64,000 nt of DNA from Sphingopyxis granuli NBRC 100800 (GTDB lineage: Bacteria > Pseudomonadota > Alphaproteobacteria > Sphingomonadales > Sphingomonadaceae), in assembly GCF_001591045.1 (NCBI RefSeq), contig NZ_BCUA01000001.1, positions 123,679-187,678 of the forward strand. Reading direction: 5' to 3'. The position numbers were made by a program, and so were the translations under genes. Below are positions 52,501 through 60,138 of this stretch, piece by piece. Position 1 is the first letter of the stretch; every line of letters starts with the position of its first letter. Below the pieces are notes generated by a model. The model had not been told where the DNA came from. It worked only from the letters and a program-made list of their open reading frames with translations, and made no database searches.

Positions 52501-52541
52501 GCGGCGCCTGATGCGGAGCGGACGGCGGCGACCGACAGCAT
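49509..52541 (-). CDS. traA: MobF-type relaxase/helicase (TrwC/TraI-like)
   Basis: 1010 residues. N-terminal relaxase (about 1-300): candidate nicking tyrosines Y16, Y22 and Y23, FDLTFSMPKSASV, and the metal triad HDTSRALDPQGHIHAVIANL. The helicase half has VQGVAGAGKSTMLQA, LVVDETSMVSS, LVGDRQQLSSIDAGKAF, then a late SF1 motif MHMAQGITTDKAITVMSS and RLFNVGVTRVRDE. The C-terminal 90 residues are proline-rich (LPPLPGD repeats). It nicks oriT and unwinds the transferred strand. The start overlaps nothing; the gene begins 3 bp after the coupling protein stop, so the two form an operon. Confidence 0.95.
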   Translation of the reverse strand: MLSVAAVRSASGAANYFAKDDYYTVEGSSEISAWAGEGADSLGLAGEVAKDAFEGILNGILPDGEAVAQVENRRAGFDLTFSMPKSASVMAYVAGDKRILGANMAAVQKTMAWVEKNLAEGRKDVEGRKVPVQTGNLVYALFQHDTSRALDPQGHIHAVIANLTRMADGKWQALHGDKLWSHNSIIGSVYHAYLRAGLEQLGYGVDLKGKHGTFEISGVPKTVIGEFSQRREEILDRATQLGVKSPEGLREITKRSRDPKLDVEDREALKQSWIDRAAVFGFDGKGLVASAEARAGIAQPDSALERGYRAIVEAIDGARNRVGALLRPHDPLVDNALARAVKSPAEARTQLAVASAVRILSEREAAWPVHKLGKTALDLGLKGVTVESIERRIDRLVQNRQLIPGVATAADRTGRMATTQEALRTEERILASVEEGKGTANPIIAADTAPVRLQEASDRPLNPGQLAAATLILSSADRTVSVQGVAGAGKSTMLQAVARVAEAEGRTITGLAFQNKMVADLVEGAGIKAQTIASFVLAHERFIAERSTPRYETARDNFAGTMLVVDETSMVSSNDMLKLHRISAALGVDKLVLVGDRQQLSSIDAGKAFAMIQAGGGTLTRMDENIRQRTDQLRTVAALANVGKASAAMKVLGDRVIESAEPAVSAADMWLALSQPERDATAVFASGRDARAVINQRIQDGLVAEGSVKGEHIQLTVYERVNTTREELRYASTYRAGQTLEVGRGGAQDVGIRGGRYDVLKVHANGKVELADGRRKIRFDPQRLSPTEQRDRLQLSEKKDLHLREGDRIRWTANDKERGLLNAALARVIGIDAASVTVETADRSRLTLDLGDPMLSRLDLAYSLNMHMAQGITTDKAITVMSSHERNLSNQRLFNVGVTRVRDELTMVVDDREKLERQLDMNPGNKTSALETLGRLDIDGKKGPGPREKFDPGPIDGVDLSDLPPLPGDLPPLPDGAAPSVKDPQQPLDPKPDRGDVLPPLPERSLGLDL

Positions 52542-52544
52542 GGG

Positions 52545-54851
52545 TTAGATGCCCATATCCATGCCGTCATCGTCGCGGCCGGGATGGAAGGCCTGGCGCA
52601 ATTCAACCAGTGTCTGGTCCTCAACCTGGGGTGCGCGAGCCCCCTCGCCCGGTCGCTCGTCCCGCTCCTCCCTGTCGCGGGTCACGACCGACTGTTCCTC
52701 CCCGGCACCGCGTATCGCCTGCGCTTTGTCGGCGGCATGGACTGCGGGACTCATTTGATCGCCCCGATCCTCGAGCCGCTGCGCCGCGTGCCCGGCCGCC
52801 GCGTCTTCGCTCTCCGCCTCTGCCGAGAGAATCCGGGCCGCCATGTCCTTGGCGAGATTGCCGGTCTCGGCAACCTCCTCCACTATCTGGCCAGCACCAT
52901 CACGCCCGCCGGCCTCCCCTGCCCCGTCCTCCTCGAACGCCTCTTCTCCGCGCCTCGACCGGACGGGCTGAACATCGGACCTGGGCATGAAGCCCTGGGC
53001 GATCTGCGGATAGTCTTTCCATTCGAGAAGAATGCGCGCGGCGGGGAAGCCATCGGGGAACTTCGCGAACCCGTGCATCGATGGCAGATTGGTGATGTCG
53101 TCAGCAATGACGAGCGGCTCGACCTGCTTGCGCGGGGTCAAGGTCGAAGCATCGCGCGTGTTGTTATAGCCATAGCTATAAGCTTCATCCATCTGGCGGA
53201 CCTCGCGATTGCCGATATAGCGCGCACACTGCTCGGCGGTGTCCAGATCGGCTGTCGCAAGGATGAGCTTCGTGCGGGCAAGCGAGGCGAGATTGCGGGC
53301 GCCTTGCTCGCCATAGACCTCGACGAGTTTCTCGAAGCTGTGGATACCGAGGATCATCGCGCCGCCGAAGGCACGCGCGGTCTGAAGACCATTCTCGATC
53401 GCCGGCAATTTGTGGAGGGCGCCGAGCTCATCGAACATGAACCAGGTGCGCAGGGAGCGCGTGCGGGGGAGCGTCATGAGGCGGTTGATGGCAAGGTCCA
53501 TCCAGAGGGTCAGCAGCGCCCGGTTCATCGGCAGATCGACATAGTTCGAGGTGACGAACAGGATCGATCCAGGCTTCTTCTCGTCGGTGATCCAGTCGCG
53601 GATCGAAAAGGGTGCACCCTCGTCTGGCAGGAAGCGGAGCGCCTGTGCATTGGTGTTGAAGACGGCGCGGATGGATTCCGCCATGCGCGCGGCTTCCGGC
53701 GCGGTCAGCGGGTCCGCGATGGTGTTCGCAAGGAAGCGGTGCACACGCTTCAGATCCGCCGTCATCAGGTTCTCGGAGAGCGCGAGATTGCTGGTTTGTC
53801 CGCGTTCCTGGAGACGGATGCACATCTCGATGAAGAGGGTGCGCGCGGCGAGCGCCCAGAAGGGTTCGGAGGATCCGCCATCGGAGGGGATGAGCGCGGC
53901 CGCCGCGGCCGTGAACTCGCTATGCGAGCGGCAGTCATTGAAGATCGACCAGGCCGGGCAGCGCACGTCCATCGGGTTCAGGATCGTGTCGCATGCCGGA
54001 TTGTAGAAGGCTTCGACATAGGCGCCGGTCAGGTCGAAGATAACGGCAGTGTCCTGGCGCTCGCGCATCTGGGTTACAAGGCTGCGCAGTTCGGTCGTCT
54101 TGCCCGATCCGGTCGTGCCGATCAGCATGACATGCGACTGCTCGGTGCGGTGCGGAAAGGGGATGCCGGCGAGCGTATAGGGATGGTGGATACCGCCCTC
54201 TTTTCGCGTCCGGAAAGGAAGGCGGAGGACCTGGCCGGGCGACAGGCTGGGAAAGCTGACCTTCGCCTCCTCTTCGAACTTCTCCAGATTGTGCTGACTG
54301 ATCTCGGCGTGGAGGATATCCCGGTCGACGAGCATCGCTCCGCGCTCATGCCGTTCCTGAAGGATCGAACGCCCGCGCCGATGGGAGAGGTCCACGAACC
54401 AGATGGCCACCGGGATGGTGATGAAGACGGAGACGAGGAACGCGCCGAGCAGGCCGCGCATCGCGATCGCCCAGGCCTTGATGACCTCGGGAATATAGGG
54501 GACCGCCTGCATCACCGTTCGCATGATTTCGCCGGTCGGCAGCGTGACGTTGACGCGCTTGTTCGGATTAAGATCGATCCAATTCCACAGGGTGGCGTAG
54601 AGCTTCATCACGACAAGCTGGAAGCCATGCTCATCGAGTTGGATCGACATGATGATGAACCAGGCGGCCGCGAAGGCGAAGAACCACAGGATGAAGGGCA
54701 GCTTCGCGCCCGAAAACCACATCATCATCTCATGTGTGATGAGCTGGCTGCCGCGGGTAAAATTGCCGGCGTTGCGCTGGACATTGCCGCGCGCGCTATG
54801 ATGGGTCAGCGGGATCGCTTCGCCGCTCGTGCGGATGTCCTTACGCGCCAT
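52545..54851 (-). CDS. traD: Type IV coupling protein (TraD/TrwB-like)
   Basis: 768 residues. Two membrane segments near 50-70 and 125-155, then a P-loop ATPase: MLIGTTGSGKTTELRSLVTQ, FDLTGAYVEAFYNP, FMFDELGALHKLPAIENGLQ (Walker B) and GIHSFEKLVEVYG. The C-terminal 130 residues are acidic and charged. It docks the relaxosome to the secretion channel. The start overlaps the ribbon-helix-helix gene by 11 bases. No genes for the mating-pair channel are in this window. Confidence 0.94.
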   Translation of the reverse strand: MARKDIRTSGEAIPLTHHSARGNVQRNAGNFTRGSQLITHEMMMWFSGAKLPFILWFFAFAAAWFIIMSIQLDEHGFQLVVMKLYATLWNWIDLNPNKRVNVTLPTGEIMRTVMQAVPYIPEVIKAWAIAMRGLLGAFLVSVFITIPVAIWFVDLSHRRGRSILQERHERGAMLVDRDILHAEISQHNLEKFEEEAKVSFPSLSPGQVLRLPFRTRKEGGIHHPYTLAGIPFPHRTEQSHVMLIGTTGSGKTTELRSLVTQMRERQDTAVIFDLTGAYVEAFYNPACDTILNPMDVRCPAWSIFNDCRSHSEFTAAAAALIPSDGGSSEPFWALAARTLFIEMCIRLQERGQTSNLALSENLMTADLKRVHRFLANTIADPLTAPEAARMAESIRAVFNTNAQALRFLPDEGAPFSIRDWITDEKKPGSILFVTSNYVDLPMNRALLTLWMDLAINRLMTLPRTRSLRTWFMFDELGALHKLPAIENGLQTARAFGGAMILGIHSFEKLVEVYGEQGARNLASLARTKLILATADLDTAEQCARYIGNREVRQMDEAYSYGYNNTRDASTLTPRKQVEPLVIADDITNLPSMHGFAKFPDGFPAARILLEWKDYPQIAQGFMPRSDVQPVRSRRGEEAFEEDGAGEAGGRDGAGQIVEEVAETGNLAKDMAARILSAEAESEDAAAGHAAQRLEDRGDQMSPAVHAADKAQAIRGAGEEQSVVTRDREERDERPGEGARAPQVEDQTLVELRQAFHPGRDDDGMDMGI

Positions 54852-55131
54852 GATATTGCTCCAGGCGCCGGTCGGTCTCCGCGAGAATGCGGTCGCGATA
54901 TTCAGGGAATTGCTCGCGGATGATGATGTCGAGCGCGAGCTGCTGGAACTCGCTGATCCGGGCGATCCGACGCTGGCTGAAGGTCAGCAGCCCGGCGGAC
55001 GCCAGGAAGGCGTCCACGGCCGTGCGCAAGAGGTCGGACGGGGTGCAGCCGCGCTCGGAAGCGATCTCGACGAGGCGATCATATTTGCGCCGGTCGAGGC
55101 GGACCGTGCAGTGCTTGTTGGGGGTCGTCAA
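54841..55131 (-). CDS. Ribbon-helix-helix protein, likely relaxosome accessory factor
   Basis: 96 residues with a TTG start at 55131. The N-terminus KHCTVRLDRRKYDRLVEIAS is a CopG/Arc-type ribbon followed by GCTPSDLLRTAVDAFLA. The C-terminal helix (ISEFQQLALDIIIREQFPEY) may dimerise or bind TraD. Such proteins (TraM/TrwA-like) bind oriT and regulate the tra operon. An imperfect dyad ACCAG-GCCTCC / GGGAGGC-TGGT at about 55133-55158 overlaps its ribosome site, consistent with autorepression. Confidence 0.8.
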   Translation of the reverse strand: MTTPNKHCTVRLDRRKYDRLVEIASERGCTPSDLLRTAVDAFLASAGLLTFSQRRIARISEFQQLALDIIIREQFPEYRDRILAETDRRLEQYHGA

Positions 55132-55625
55132 AACCAGGCCTCCTAGCAGGGAGGCTGGTGGGGTCTCAGAAACCGTTGCCGCTTATAGCCTATTCCCATC
55201 GGGCGGGCAACAAAGTCGGGCTGGCACCTTCGGGTGTGTTCTCCCGTAACACGCTGAAATGGCGGAAACTCCCGCATCTCCGGATGCCTGATTGTCCGTC
55301 CCACAGCGGCCCACACCCTTCTTTCCGCGCAAATCCTTGAAATCGCCTAAGTTCCATGCACCTTCAGGTGCGTTCGGTGTGCACTCTGTACCAGGAACGA
55401 CCCCCTACCCCGGGGCGTCTGGTGACGCGAATGATCTGGTGTGGGAAACGCCTCCGGCGGGGCGCCAGGCCGTCCTTTGGACGGACGACGCGCGCGACTT
55501 GCGAACCGCGTTTTGCGGATCGTATGGGCGGTGGTTCGATTTTCGATGCAGGGTTCCCGCAGCGTTGTTCCCGGCATATAGTCGAAGGGTTCATAGCCCG
55601 ATCAGCCTGAACGAAGAGGGCCATT
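55132..55625. other. Candidate oriT and tra promoter interval
   Basis: 494 bp between the leftward tra genes and a rightward small gene. It is the natural oriT location. It contains the operator-like dyad at 55133-55158, a hairpin CACC-TTCG-GGTG followed by GTGTT-ctcccgt-AACAC at about 55224-55252, and a second hairpin GCACC-TTCA-GGTGC at 55358-55371 followed by a similar TTCGGTGTG. The two related hairpins with flanking GGTGTG resemble nic-adjacent inverted repeats of MOBF plasmids (the F nic region has GGGTGTGG), but the nic site cannot be fixed from sequence. Confidence 0.45.
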
Positions 55626-55844
55626 ATGGCACGCACATTGGAGCAGGAACGGGCAGCGATCGAGACAGAGGCCCGCAAGCTGGAAGAGAGGCGCAGAAGC
55701 CTCGCTGACAGGGAGAGGGAGCAAGCAATCCAGACGATCGAAAAGGCAGGCCTGCTGAAGCTTGAGCCGGGTCAATTGGCCCGCCTGGTCGGACGTATCA
55801 AGTTCCTGGGTATCGCCGAGGTGGAAAAGCGCCTGACGGCCTAG
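55626..55844 (+). CDS. Small coiled-coil protein of conjugative regions
   Basis: 72 residues: RTLEQERAAIETEARKLEER, then RRSLADREREQAIQTIEKAG and LLKLEPGQLARLVGRIKFLG, ending EVEKRLTA. A charged helix followed by a small globular part. Similar short proteins (TraD/TraC-like small families, DUF6437-type) recur near sphingomonad relaxase genes. Function unknown. It is the only gene in this stretch pointing away from the tra genes, suggesting its promoter lies in the oriT interval. Confidence 0.75.
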   Translation: MARTLEQERAAIETEARKLEERRRSLADREREQAIQTIEKAGLLKLEPGQLARLVGRIKFLGIAEVEKRLTA

Positions 55845-55874
55845 CCAGCCCCCGCCGCGACCCTTTGTCGCGGC

Positions 55875-55958
55875 ACGGACATGGGGGGTTCGATGCCCCC
55901 CATGTCCGTATTCCCTCGCAACAAAAAAAGGGAGAGGCGACGGGCGCCCCTCCCTTTT
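55875..55958. terminator. Twin-hairpin element, copy 1 (bidirectional terminator)
   Basis: Hairpin 1: a perfect 14-bp stem (ACGGACATGGGGGG with its complement) closing the seven-base loop TTCGATG. Then an A-run (55923-55929). Hairpin 2: AAAAGGGAGAGGCG paired with GCCCCTCCCTTTT with one mismatch. The second hairpin with A- and T-tracts is a standard bidirectional terminator between the convergent genes ending at 55844 and 55965. The first hairpin and its loop are shared with the element at 58520-58605. Confidence 0.65.
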
Positions 55959-55964
55959 GTCGTT

Positions 55965-56186
55965 TCAGAACTCGTCGGGCATCCCGCCCCGTGCCGTGTA
56001 GACGATCCGGTCGATCATCGGCTGACCCAGTGCGCCATAATCCCCTTCATCTATGGCGAGGTAGCCCAGCTCATCGTCCTGGATGACATGCTGGTCGAAG
56101 TAGCTGTGAAGGGCCCGGCGCTCTGCGCACGCAACTGCGGCGAAGTAGGCGGCATTGTCGGCAGCGGCGTTCGAGATGATCTGCAT
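55965..56186 (-). CDS. Small acidic protein of unknown function
   Basis: 73 residues from ATG 56186 with AGGAG six bases upstream. MQIISNAAADNAAYFAAVAC, ERRALHSYFDQHVIQDDELG, YLAIDEGDYGALGQPMIDRI, ending GMPDEF. No recognised family. Strongly acidic, which can be a feature of DNA-mimic anti-restriction proteins, but there is no homology argument. It is preceded by a two-helix leader (56270-56385). Confidence 0.7.
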   Translation of the reverse strand: MQIISNAAADNAAYFAAVACAERRALHSYFDQHVIQDDELGYLAIDEGDYGALGQPMIDRIVYTARGGMPDEF

Positions 56187-56554
56187 GTTAGGCTCCTGTC
56201 TGTCTTGAATGACAGGATCAGGCGCGTCGGGCGGCCGAGGCCGGGTCAAGGATCGCGAAGCGACCGCGAAGCGGCGGTGGGGGTCACGATTTTCTTCGGC
56301 GGCCACCGGCATCGGCAGGGAAGCACGAGGTTTGATCCGCCGAAGAAAATGGTGGGGCCCCGCCGTCCTTGAGGCGGTCTCGGTCGTCTGACATCATGGG
56401 AAGACTGTGAGAGATTTTTCCTCTCGTGGAGTGGTGTCCGGCAAGGCGTAGCGGCGTGCGGACCGAAGGGGCCGTGCGGCACGCGAGCGAGCCGGGATAT
56501 AGAGCTGGCGGCGCAAGAAAAGGGACCGAGCGCAAAGCCCGGCCCCGGTTGCCG
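56187..56554. other. 368-bp intergenic region with leader element a
   Basis: It holds the two-helix element at 56270-56385 and otherwise no gene; reading frames across it are antisense to the stems. Confidence 0.45.
56270..56385 (-). promoter_or_regulatory. Two-helix leader element, copy a
   Basis: Inner stem: ATTTTCTTCGGCGG (56289-56302) pairs perfectly with CCGCCGAAGAAAAT (56337-56350). Outer stem: CGGCGG pairs with CCGCCG just outside, with an internal loop GGGGGTCACG on one side. It sits 85-200 bp upstream of the gene starting at 56186. Same architecture as elements b, c and d. Confidence 0.55.
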
Positions 56555-57046
56555 TCAGGGATGGCGACCACAGTGGCAGCAGTCCTCCTCAATGCCGCTG
56601 AAGGAGCATAGCCCAGGTCCGAAACCCGCCCGCGCCTCGTCGGTATCTTCGATGTAGCCATGATGGTTGGCAATCGCGATGGCGTGGCGGCGTAGGATCG
56701 GATCGAGGTCGTCGATATAGGGCTCGCAAGCCTCACTGAACCTCCTGGCATAGAGTTCGTAGGACGTACCCACTATCTCCCGGATCGCTGAGGCGGCGAT
56801 GCGCTCTGCGTCCGTCCGGAACTGATTCAGCGCGACCGATTCCGCGGTGTCGAGCATGCAATGTTCCTGACGCTCTTCCGGATGCGGCGGGCGGTGTTCA
56901 GTGGCGATCTTATACCGCCTGCTGCAGTTGCAGCAGTAGGCGCAATCGTCGACGTGGTCATACTGACCGGCATCGAAAAGTGTGGCGCAGTGAGGGCAGA
57001 TCGGGGCCGTGAACAGCGTTCGCAGAGAGTCGGTGAAATCGTCCAT
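56555..57046 (-). CDS. Cysteine-rich unknown protein
   Basis: 163 residues from ATG 57046, chosen because GGAGG lies five bases upstream. Residues 13-40 carry ICPHCATLFD, YDHVDDCAYCCNCSRRYKI (a possible zinc ribbon). The rest is helical (ALNQFRTDAERIAASAIREI, YARRFSEACEPYIDDLDPIL), ending with EEDCCHCGRHP, another CxxC. No family recognised. The leader b element lies upstream. Confidence 0.75.
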   Translation of the reverse strand: MDDFTDSLRTLFTAPICPHCATLFDAGQYDHVDDCAYCCNCSRRYKIATEHRPPHPEERQEHCMLDTAESVALNQFRTDAERIAASAIREIVGTSYELYARRFSEACEPYIDDLDPILRRHAIAIANHHGYIEDTDEARAGFGPGLCSFSGIEEDCCHCGRHP

Positions 57047-57653
57047 ATGAGCCTCCATCGATGAGGGTGAGCCCATCGGGACGCGGTGTTGAGGCGGTCA
57101 GGGACGGCGCGACCGCCTCGGAGCGGGCAGCGGGGGAACCGATTTTGCCGTCGCGGAGCGGAGCGGAGCGGGCAAAATTGGGCGGACCGCTGATCCTTGA
57201 CGGCCGATGGACACCCAGCGTCATGCTTCGGCGATGAAGCCCATCTGATGCCGAGATGTGAGAGCGCGCGGCTTTGCCCCCGAACCCTTTCAGGGCGTTC
57301 CGGGTTAACCGCAAAGCACTGTGCCGGAACGGGCACGACGGTCTTGCTGCAAGGCTATCGAAACGCGTCAGCTCAAGCCTTGGCTTGGTGCGAATGGTGG
57401 TCTGTGATAGGGGCCTGACTGCGCTGCAAAGCGGCAGCGCCGGGACTGGTAATCCCGTCGAGAACGGCAACTCGGTGTGATCTTCACGCCGGGGTGCCTG
57501 CGCATATGTCCAGGTGCCCCGGCACTAAAAGCGTAGGCGCATGTCTCGACGTGTTACCAGCCCCGGCTCCCGCGCCCAGCGCGCGGGAGTAACCGGGTGC
57601 CGCATGTCCCCCATACTACCCGCCACCGCGTCATGACATGTGCCGGAGGGGAT
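57047..57653. other. 607-bp intergenic region with leader element b and two hairpins
   Basis: It contains leader element b (57131-57203), a near-perfect 13-bp hairpin GCCGGGGTGCCTG / CAGGTGCCCCGGC at about 57486-57523 and a GC-rich hairpin CTCCCGCGC / GCGCGGGAG near 57566-57589. No gene is supported between 57210 and 57480. Confidence 0.45.
57131..57203 (-). promoter_or_regulatory. Two-helix leader element, copy b
   Basis: Outer stem CAGCGG / CCGCTG; internal loop GGGGAAC opposite GGCGGA; inner stem CGATTTTGCC (57140-57149) with GGCAAAATTG (57171-57180, one G-U); apical loop with three GCGGA repeats. It lies about 85-157 bp upstream of ATG 57046. Confidence 0.55.
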
Positions 57654-57845
57654 ATGATCGATCGGATCGAGGATGGGTCGAAGGCCGATCTGAGCGTGCA
57701 ACGGGCTCTCGCGATCGTGCTGATGCGGGAGGTCTTGCCATTGCTCGATACGCTCGGAGAGAATGTCGCGGCAGGACATCTTCAGGTGGCGATCGACACG
57801 GTCCTGGGTGAGGCAGCGAGCTTCCCCACGGAAGGCTCCTGCTGA
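57654..57845 (+). CDS. Small helical protein of unknown function
   Basis: 63 residues from ATG 57654 after GGAGGGG. MIDRIEDGSKADLSVQRALA, IVLMREVLPLLDTLGENVAA, GHLQVAIDTVLGEAASF. One of three rightward genes in a leftward stretch. No known family. Confidence 0.6.
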   Translation: MIDRIEDGSKADLSVQRALAIVLMREVLPLLDTLGENVAAGHLQVAIDTVLGEAASFPTEGSC

Positions 57846-57859
57846 TCCATCACGGCGTG

Positions 57860-58426
57860 TCAGGCCCAGGCGAGACGCGCGTCGCCAGACTCGGTCGCGC
57901 TCGCCAACAGGCGTTCAATCCGGGGAAGGTAATGGTCGACGCCGCGTTCGGCCGCGCGGGCCGGAGTGTCCGGATCGGCGAGCCGGTTCCGGACCTGTTC
58001 GAGCGGAATTTCGCCGACGCTGTCCGTGGCCATGCCGAGCGCTTCGAGTAACGCATAGGCGTTGCCATAAGCGAGATCGAGTTCCAGTCCGCAGTCAGAC
58101 GTAAGGGCGACGCGCATCGTGATTTCGGCTGTGCTGGCGCAATGATGGATCGAGATGCGCCGCCCCCGGAACTGGGCTTCCTCGACGACGCTGATCACCG
58201 CCGGATCATGGTCGAAAACGCCGGTCACCGCGGCGAGCGCCAGCGGGCAGACGCGGGCCTCGAAGCTGTCGCCGATGACCTCGTCGGGTTCGATAAGCGC
58301 AAGGCCCATATGGTCGCCCTCGGCGCGCAGATAGCGGCGGAGCGCGGCAAGCTGGCGGGCGGTGATCACGGCGACGGGAGCGGGCGTATCGTCGGCGGGA
58401 AGCGCGATACGAAAGAGGATGGACAT
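57860..58426 (-). CDS. Unknown plasmid protein
   Basis: 188 residues with AAGGAG upstream of ATG 58426. MSILFRIALPADDTPAPVAV, ITARQLAALRRYLRAEGDHM, EARVCPLALAAVTGVFDHDP, RISIHHCASTAEITMRVALT, LLEALGMATDSVGEIPLEQV. No recognised domain; the pattern of alternating hydrophobics suggests an alpha/beta fold. It lies in the leading-region stretch and reads toward the tra genes. Confidence 0.7.
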   Translation of the reverse strand: MSILFRIALPADDTPAPVAVITARQLAALRRYLRAEGDHMGLALIEPDEVIGDSFEARVCPLALAAVTGVFDHDPAVISVVEEAQFRGRRISIHHCASTAEITMRVALTSDCGLELDLAYGNAYALLEALGMATDSVGEIPLEQVRNRLADPDTPARAAERGVDHYLPRIERLLASATESGDARLAWA

Positions 58427-58519
58427 GATTTTGTCTCCTTGGAAAAATCACCTCTTTCCACCCCCTTTTCTCTGGAATTGCCGCGCGCCGCCGACGGTCG
58501 CCGGAGAGGTTATTGCCCT

Positions 58520-58605
58520 GCGGCGCGCGGGGGTTCGATGCCCCCGAGCGCCGCTTGTCTCGCGAAAAAAGGAAAGAGAGGCCCCGGCGGATGCCGGAGC
58601 CTCTC
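58520..58605. repeat. Twin-hairpin element, copy 2
   Basis: Hairpin 1: GCGGCGCGCGGGGG with CCCCCGAGCGCCGC (one mismatch) closing the same TTCGATG loop as copy 1. Then CGCGAAAAAAGG. Hairpin 2: GAGAGGCCCCGGC with GCCGGAGCCTCTC. It lies just after the stop of the SLOG-protein gene and may terminate it. The stems differ in sequence from copy 1 but keep the pairing and the loop. Confidence 0.6.
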
Positions 58606-58615
58606 GAGAGTGAAT

Positions 58616-59614
58616 TCAGGCGCTGCGCTGCTGACGCTGCGGTGCCGGACGCTGAGCTTGGCTGTCGAGCTTCACCACGTGCAGCGGGACACCCGACTGG
58701 CGGAGTTTCTGGGCGAGGTTCATCTGGATGCCTGACCCTTCGCAAATCACCGCTTCGACCGGCTTGAGGGCGAGCAGGCGATCGTTGCGGACGAACGCGG
58801 CCTTCGCTCCCAGGCGTCGGTCGAGCCGGAACAGGATGACCTTCACGCCGCGTGCTGCCGCCCAGGCCTGGGCAATGGCATCGCAGCCTTTGGTCTGGGC
58901 CGTGGTGGCGAGGATCATCTCGGGAACGCGGGCCTTGATCGAGTCGAGACCGCGCCACAGCATCTCGTGATCGTCCCAGATCTGCCCGCCCGAGAAGGCG
59001 ACGACAGGCCCTTCAGGGGCGAACTGTTCACGGCGCTCGCGCGCCCGCTCGGCAAGATAGTTGCGGGCGTCGATCATCGACGCGGTGACCCCCCGCGATA
59101 CCCGGCTGCCGCGCGTCGGGGAGTAGGGACGGCCGGTCTCGACGCGATAGACTTCGGCGGCATGGTCGCGCATGCATTCCATGGCGTCGCGGCATCCTTG
59201 CAGTGTCTGGCAGAGCAGCTGCGCTTCTTCGAGTTGCGAGGCGTAGATTTCGCTAGGATCGAAGGTCCGCGCGAGATCGCCAAGTTCCTTGGCTGCGTCA
59301 TCTTCGCGGTCGTTGATCCGCTTGGCCACGACATGGAAGCTGTTGACGAAGCCCCAGGCGAGGTCGGACGCGAAGGCCTCGAGGCGAGTATCGCGAAACA
59401 CATCGAACAGTGTCGCCATCACCATCTCGACAGCAGCGCGGGCTTGCTCCGGATCGGGCATCTCGAGCTGTTCGGTTTCATCGACGGGGGAGAGCTTGGC
59501 GCGCTCGTCATGCTCCATGAAAGCGCCCTCGTAGATCGAGCTGCGATCCTGATTTCCGGTTTCTGCGGCGATGAAGCTGGCAAGGTCTGCGAAATTTGCG
59601 AAAGACTTGTTCAT
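58616..59614 (-). CDS. DUF2493/SLOG-domain protein
   Basis: 332 residues from ATG 59614 with GGAGG upstream. Residues 210-320 form a Rossmann-like SLOG (YspA/cpYpsA-related) domain: GPVVAFSGGQIWDDHEMLWR, MILATTAQTKGCDAIAQAWA and AARGVKVILFRLDRRLGAKA. The first 200 residues are helical (SFANFADLASFIAAETGNQD, AVEMVMATLFDVFRDTRLEA). SLOG domains bind nucleotides or their derivatives and several act in nucleotide-signal immune systems, but DUF2493 proteins are also common plasmid orphans. Function here is unknown. Confidence 0.82.
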   Translation of the reverse strand: MNKSFANFADLASFIAAETGNQDRSSIYEGAFMEHDERAKLSPVDETEQLEMPDPEQARAAVEMVMATLFDVFRDTRLEAFASDLAWGFVNSFHVVAKRINDREDDAAKELGDLARTFDPSEIYASQLEEAQLLCQTLQGCRDAMECMRDHAAEVYRVETGRPYSPTRGSRVSRGVTASMIDARNYLAERARERREQFAPEGPVVAFSGGQIWDDHEMLWRGLDSIKARVPEMILATTAQTKGCDAIAQAWAAARGVKVILFRLDRRLGAKAAFVRNDRLLALKPVEAVICEGSGIQMNLAQKLRQSGVPLHVVKLDSQAQRPAPQRQQRSA

Positions 59615-60138
59615 GTGAGCCTCCATGGCATGTTGATGTCTCATCTCCTCGGATGAGACCTGACTCAGGGCATGCGGCGGTCAGGGAGGTCAGGGACGTT
59701 AACCGGGAAGCCGGCCGCCGGCCGGACCCGGGTTAACGCCGCGTCAGCGGGGAGTGGGGGAGCCGATTTTGTCGGTGTTGCCGGGACGCGCAGCGGAGCG
59801 GCGGCGGCGTCAAAATTGGGGGAACCGCTCATCCTGAAGGACCGCCAACCCCGCATGCCACACTAAAAGGACACAAGAGAGGAATAGGGGTGTACAAACC
59901 TCACAGTGGGGACCCGCGCCAAGCGGGATCGTGACCCGGCAGGGCGGAGACGAGGCGAACGCCTTGGCTCCGTGAGCTTTGCCGGGGGTCGCGCGCCAGC
60001 GCGAACGGCGGCTTAGCGAATAGAGCCCCGGTCCCGTCCTGAGCGCGGCGAAGGGCGGGATGCGCCACCACCCCTGCTCCTGCATAACAAGGTAAGGCGC
60101 TTGAGAAGTCTCCGAAATATGCCCTGGAACCCGCTGCC
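59615..60138. other. 524-bp intergenic region with leader element c
   Basis: It contains leader element c (59740-59845). The right half (59850-60138) has no identified feature. Confidence 0.45.
59740..59845 (-). promoter_or_regulatory. Two-helix leader element, copy c
   Basis: Outer stem AGCGG / CCGCT; flanks GGGGGAGC opposite GGGGGAA; inner stem CGATTTTG (59764-59771) with CAAAATTG (59811-59818). It lies 125-230 bp upstream of ATG 59614. The segment between it and the gene shares a TCCCTGACCGCC step with copy b. Confidence 0.55.

Noticed and set aside
55875..55909. tRNA-like T-arm (GGGGG-TTCGATG-CCCCC)
   Set aside because: The stem extends to 14 bp, and no anticodon arm, D arm or acceptor stem can be folded around it, so it is not a tRNA.
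57150..57172. Three GCGGA repeats resembling a short array
   Set aside because: They form the apical loop of leader element b. There is no spacer structure and no cas gene, so it is not a CRISPR.
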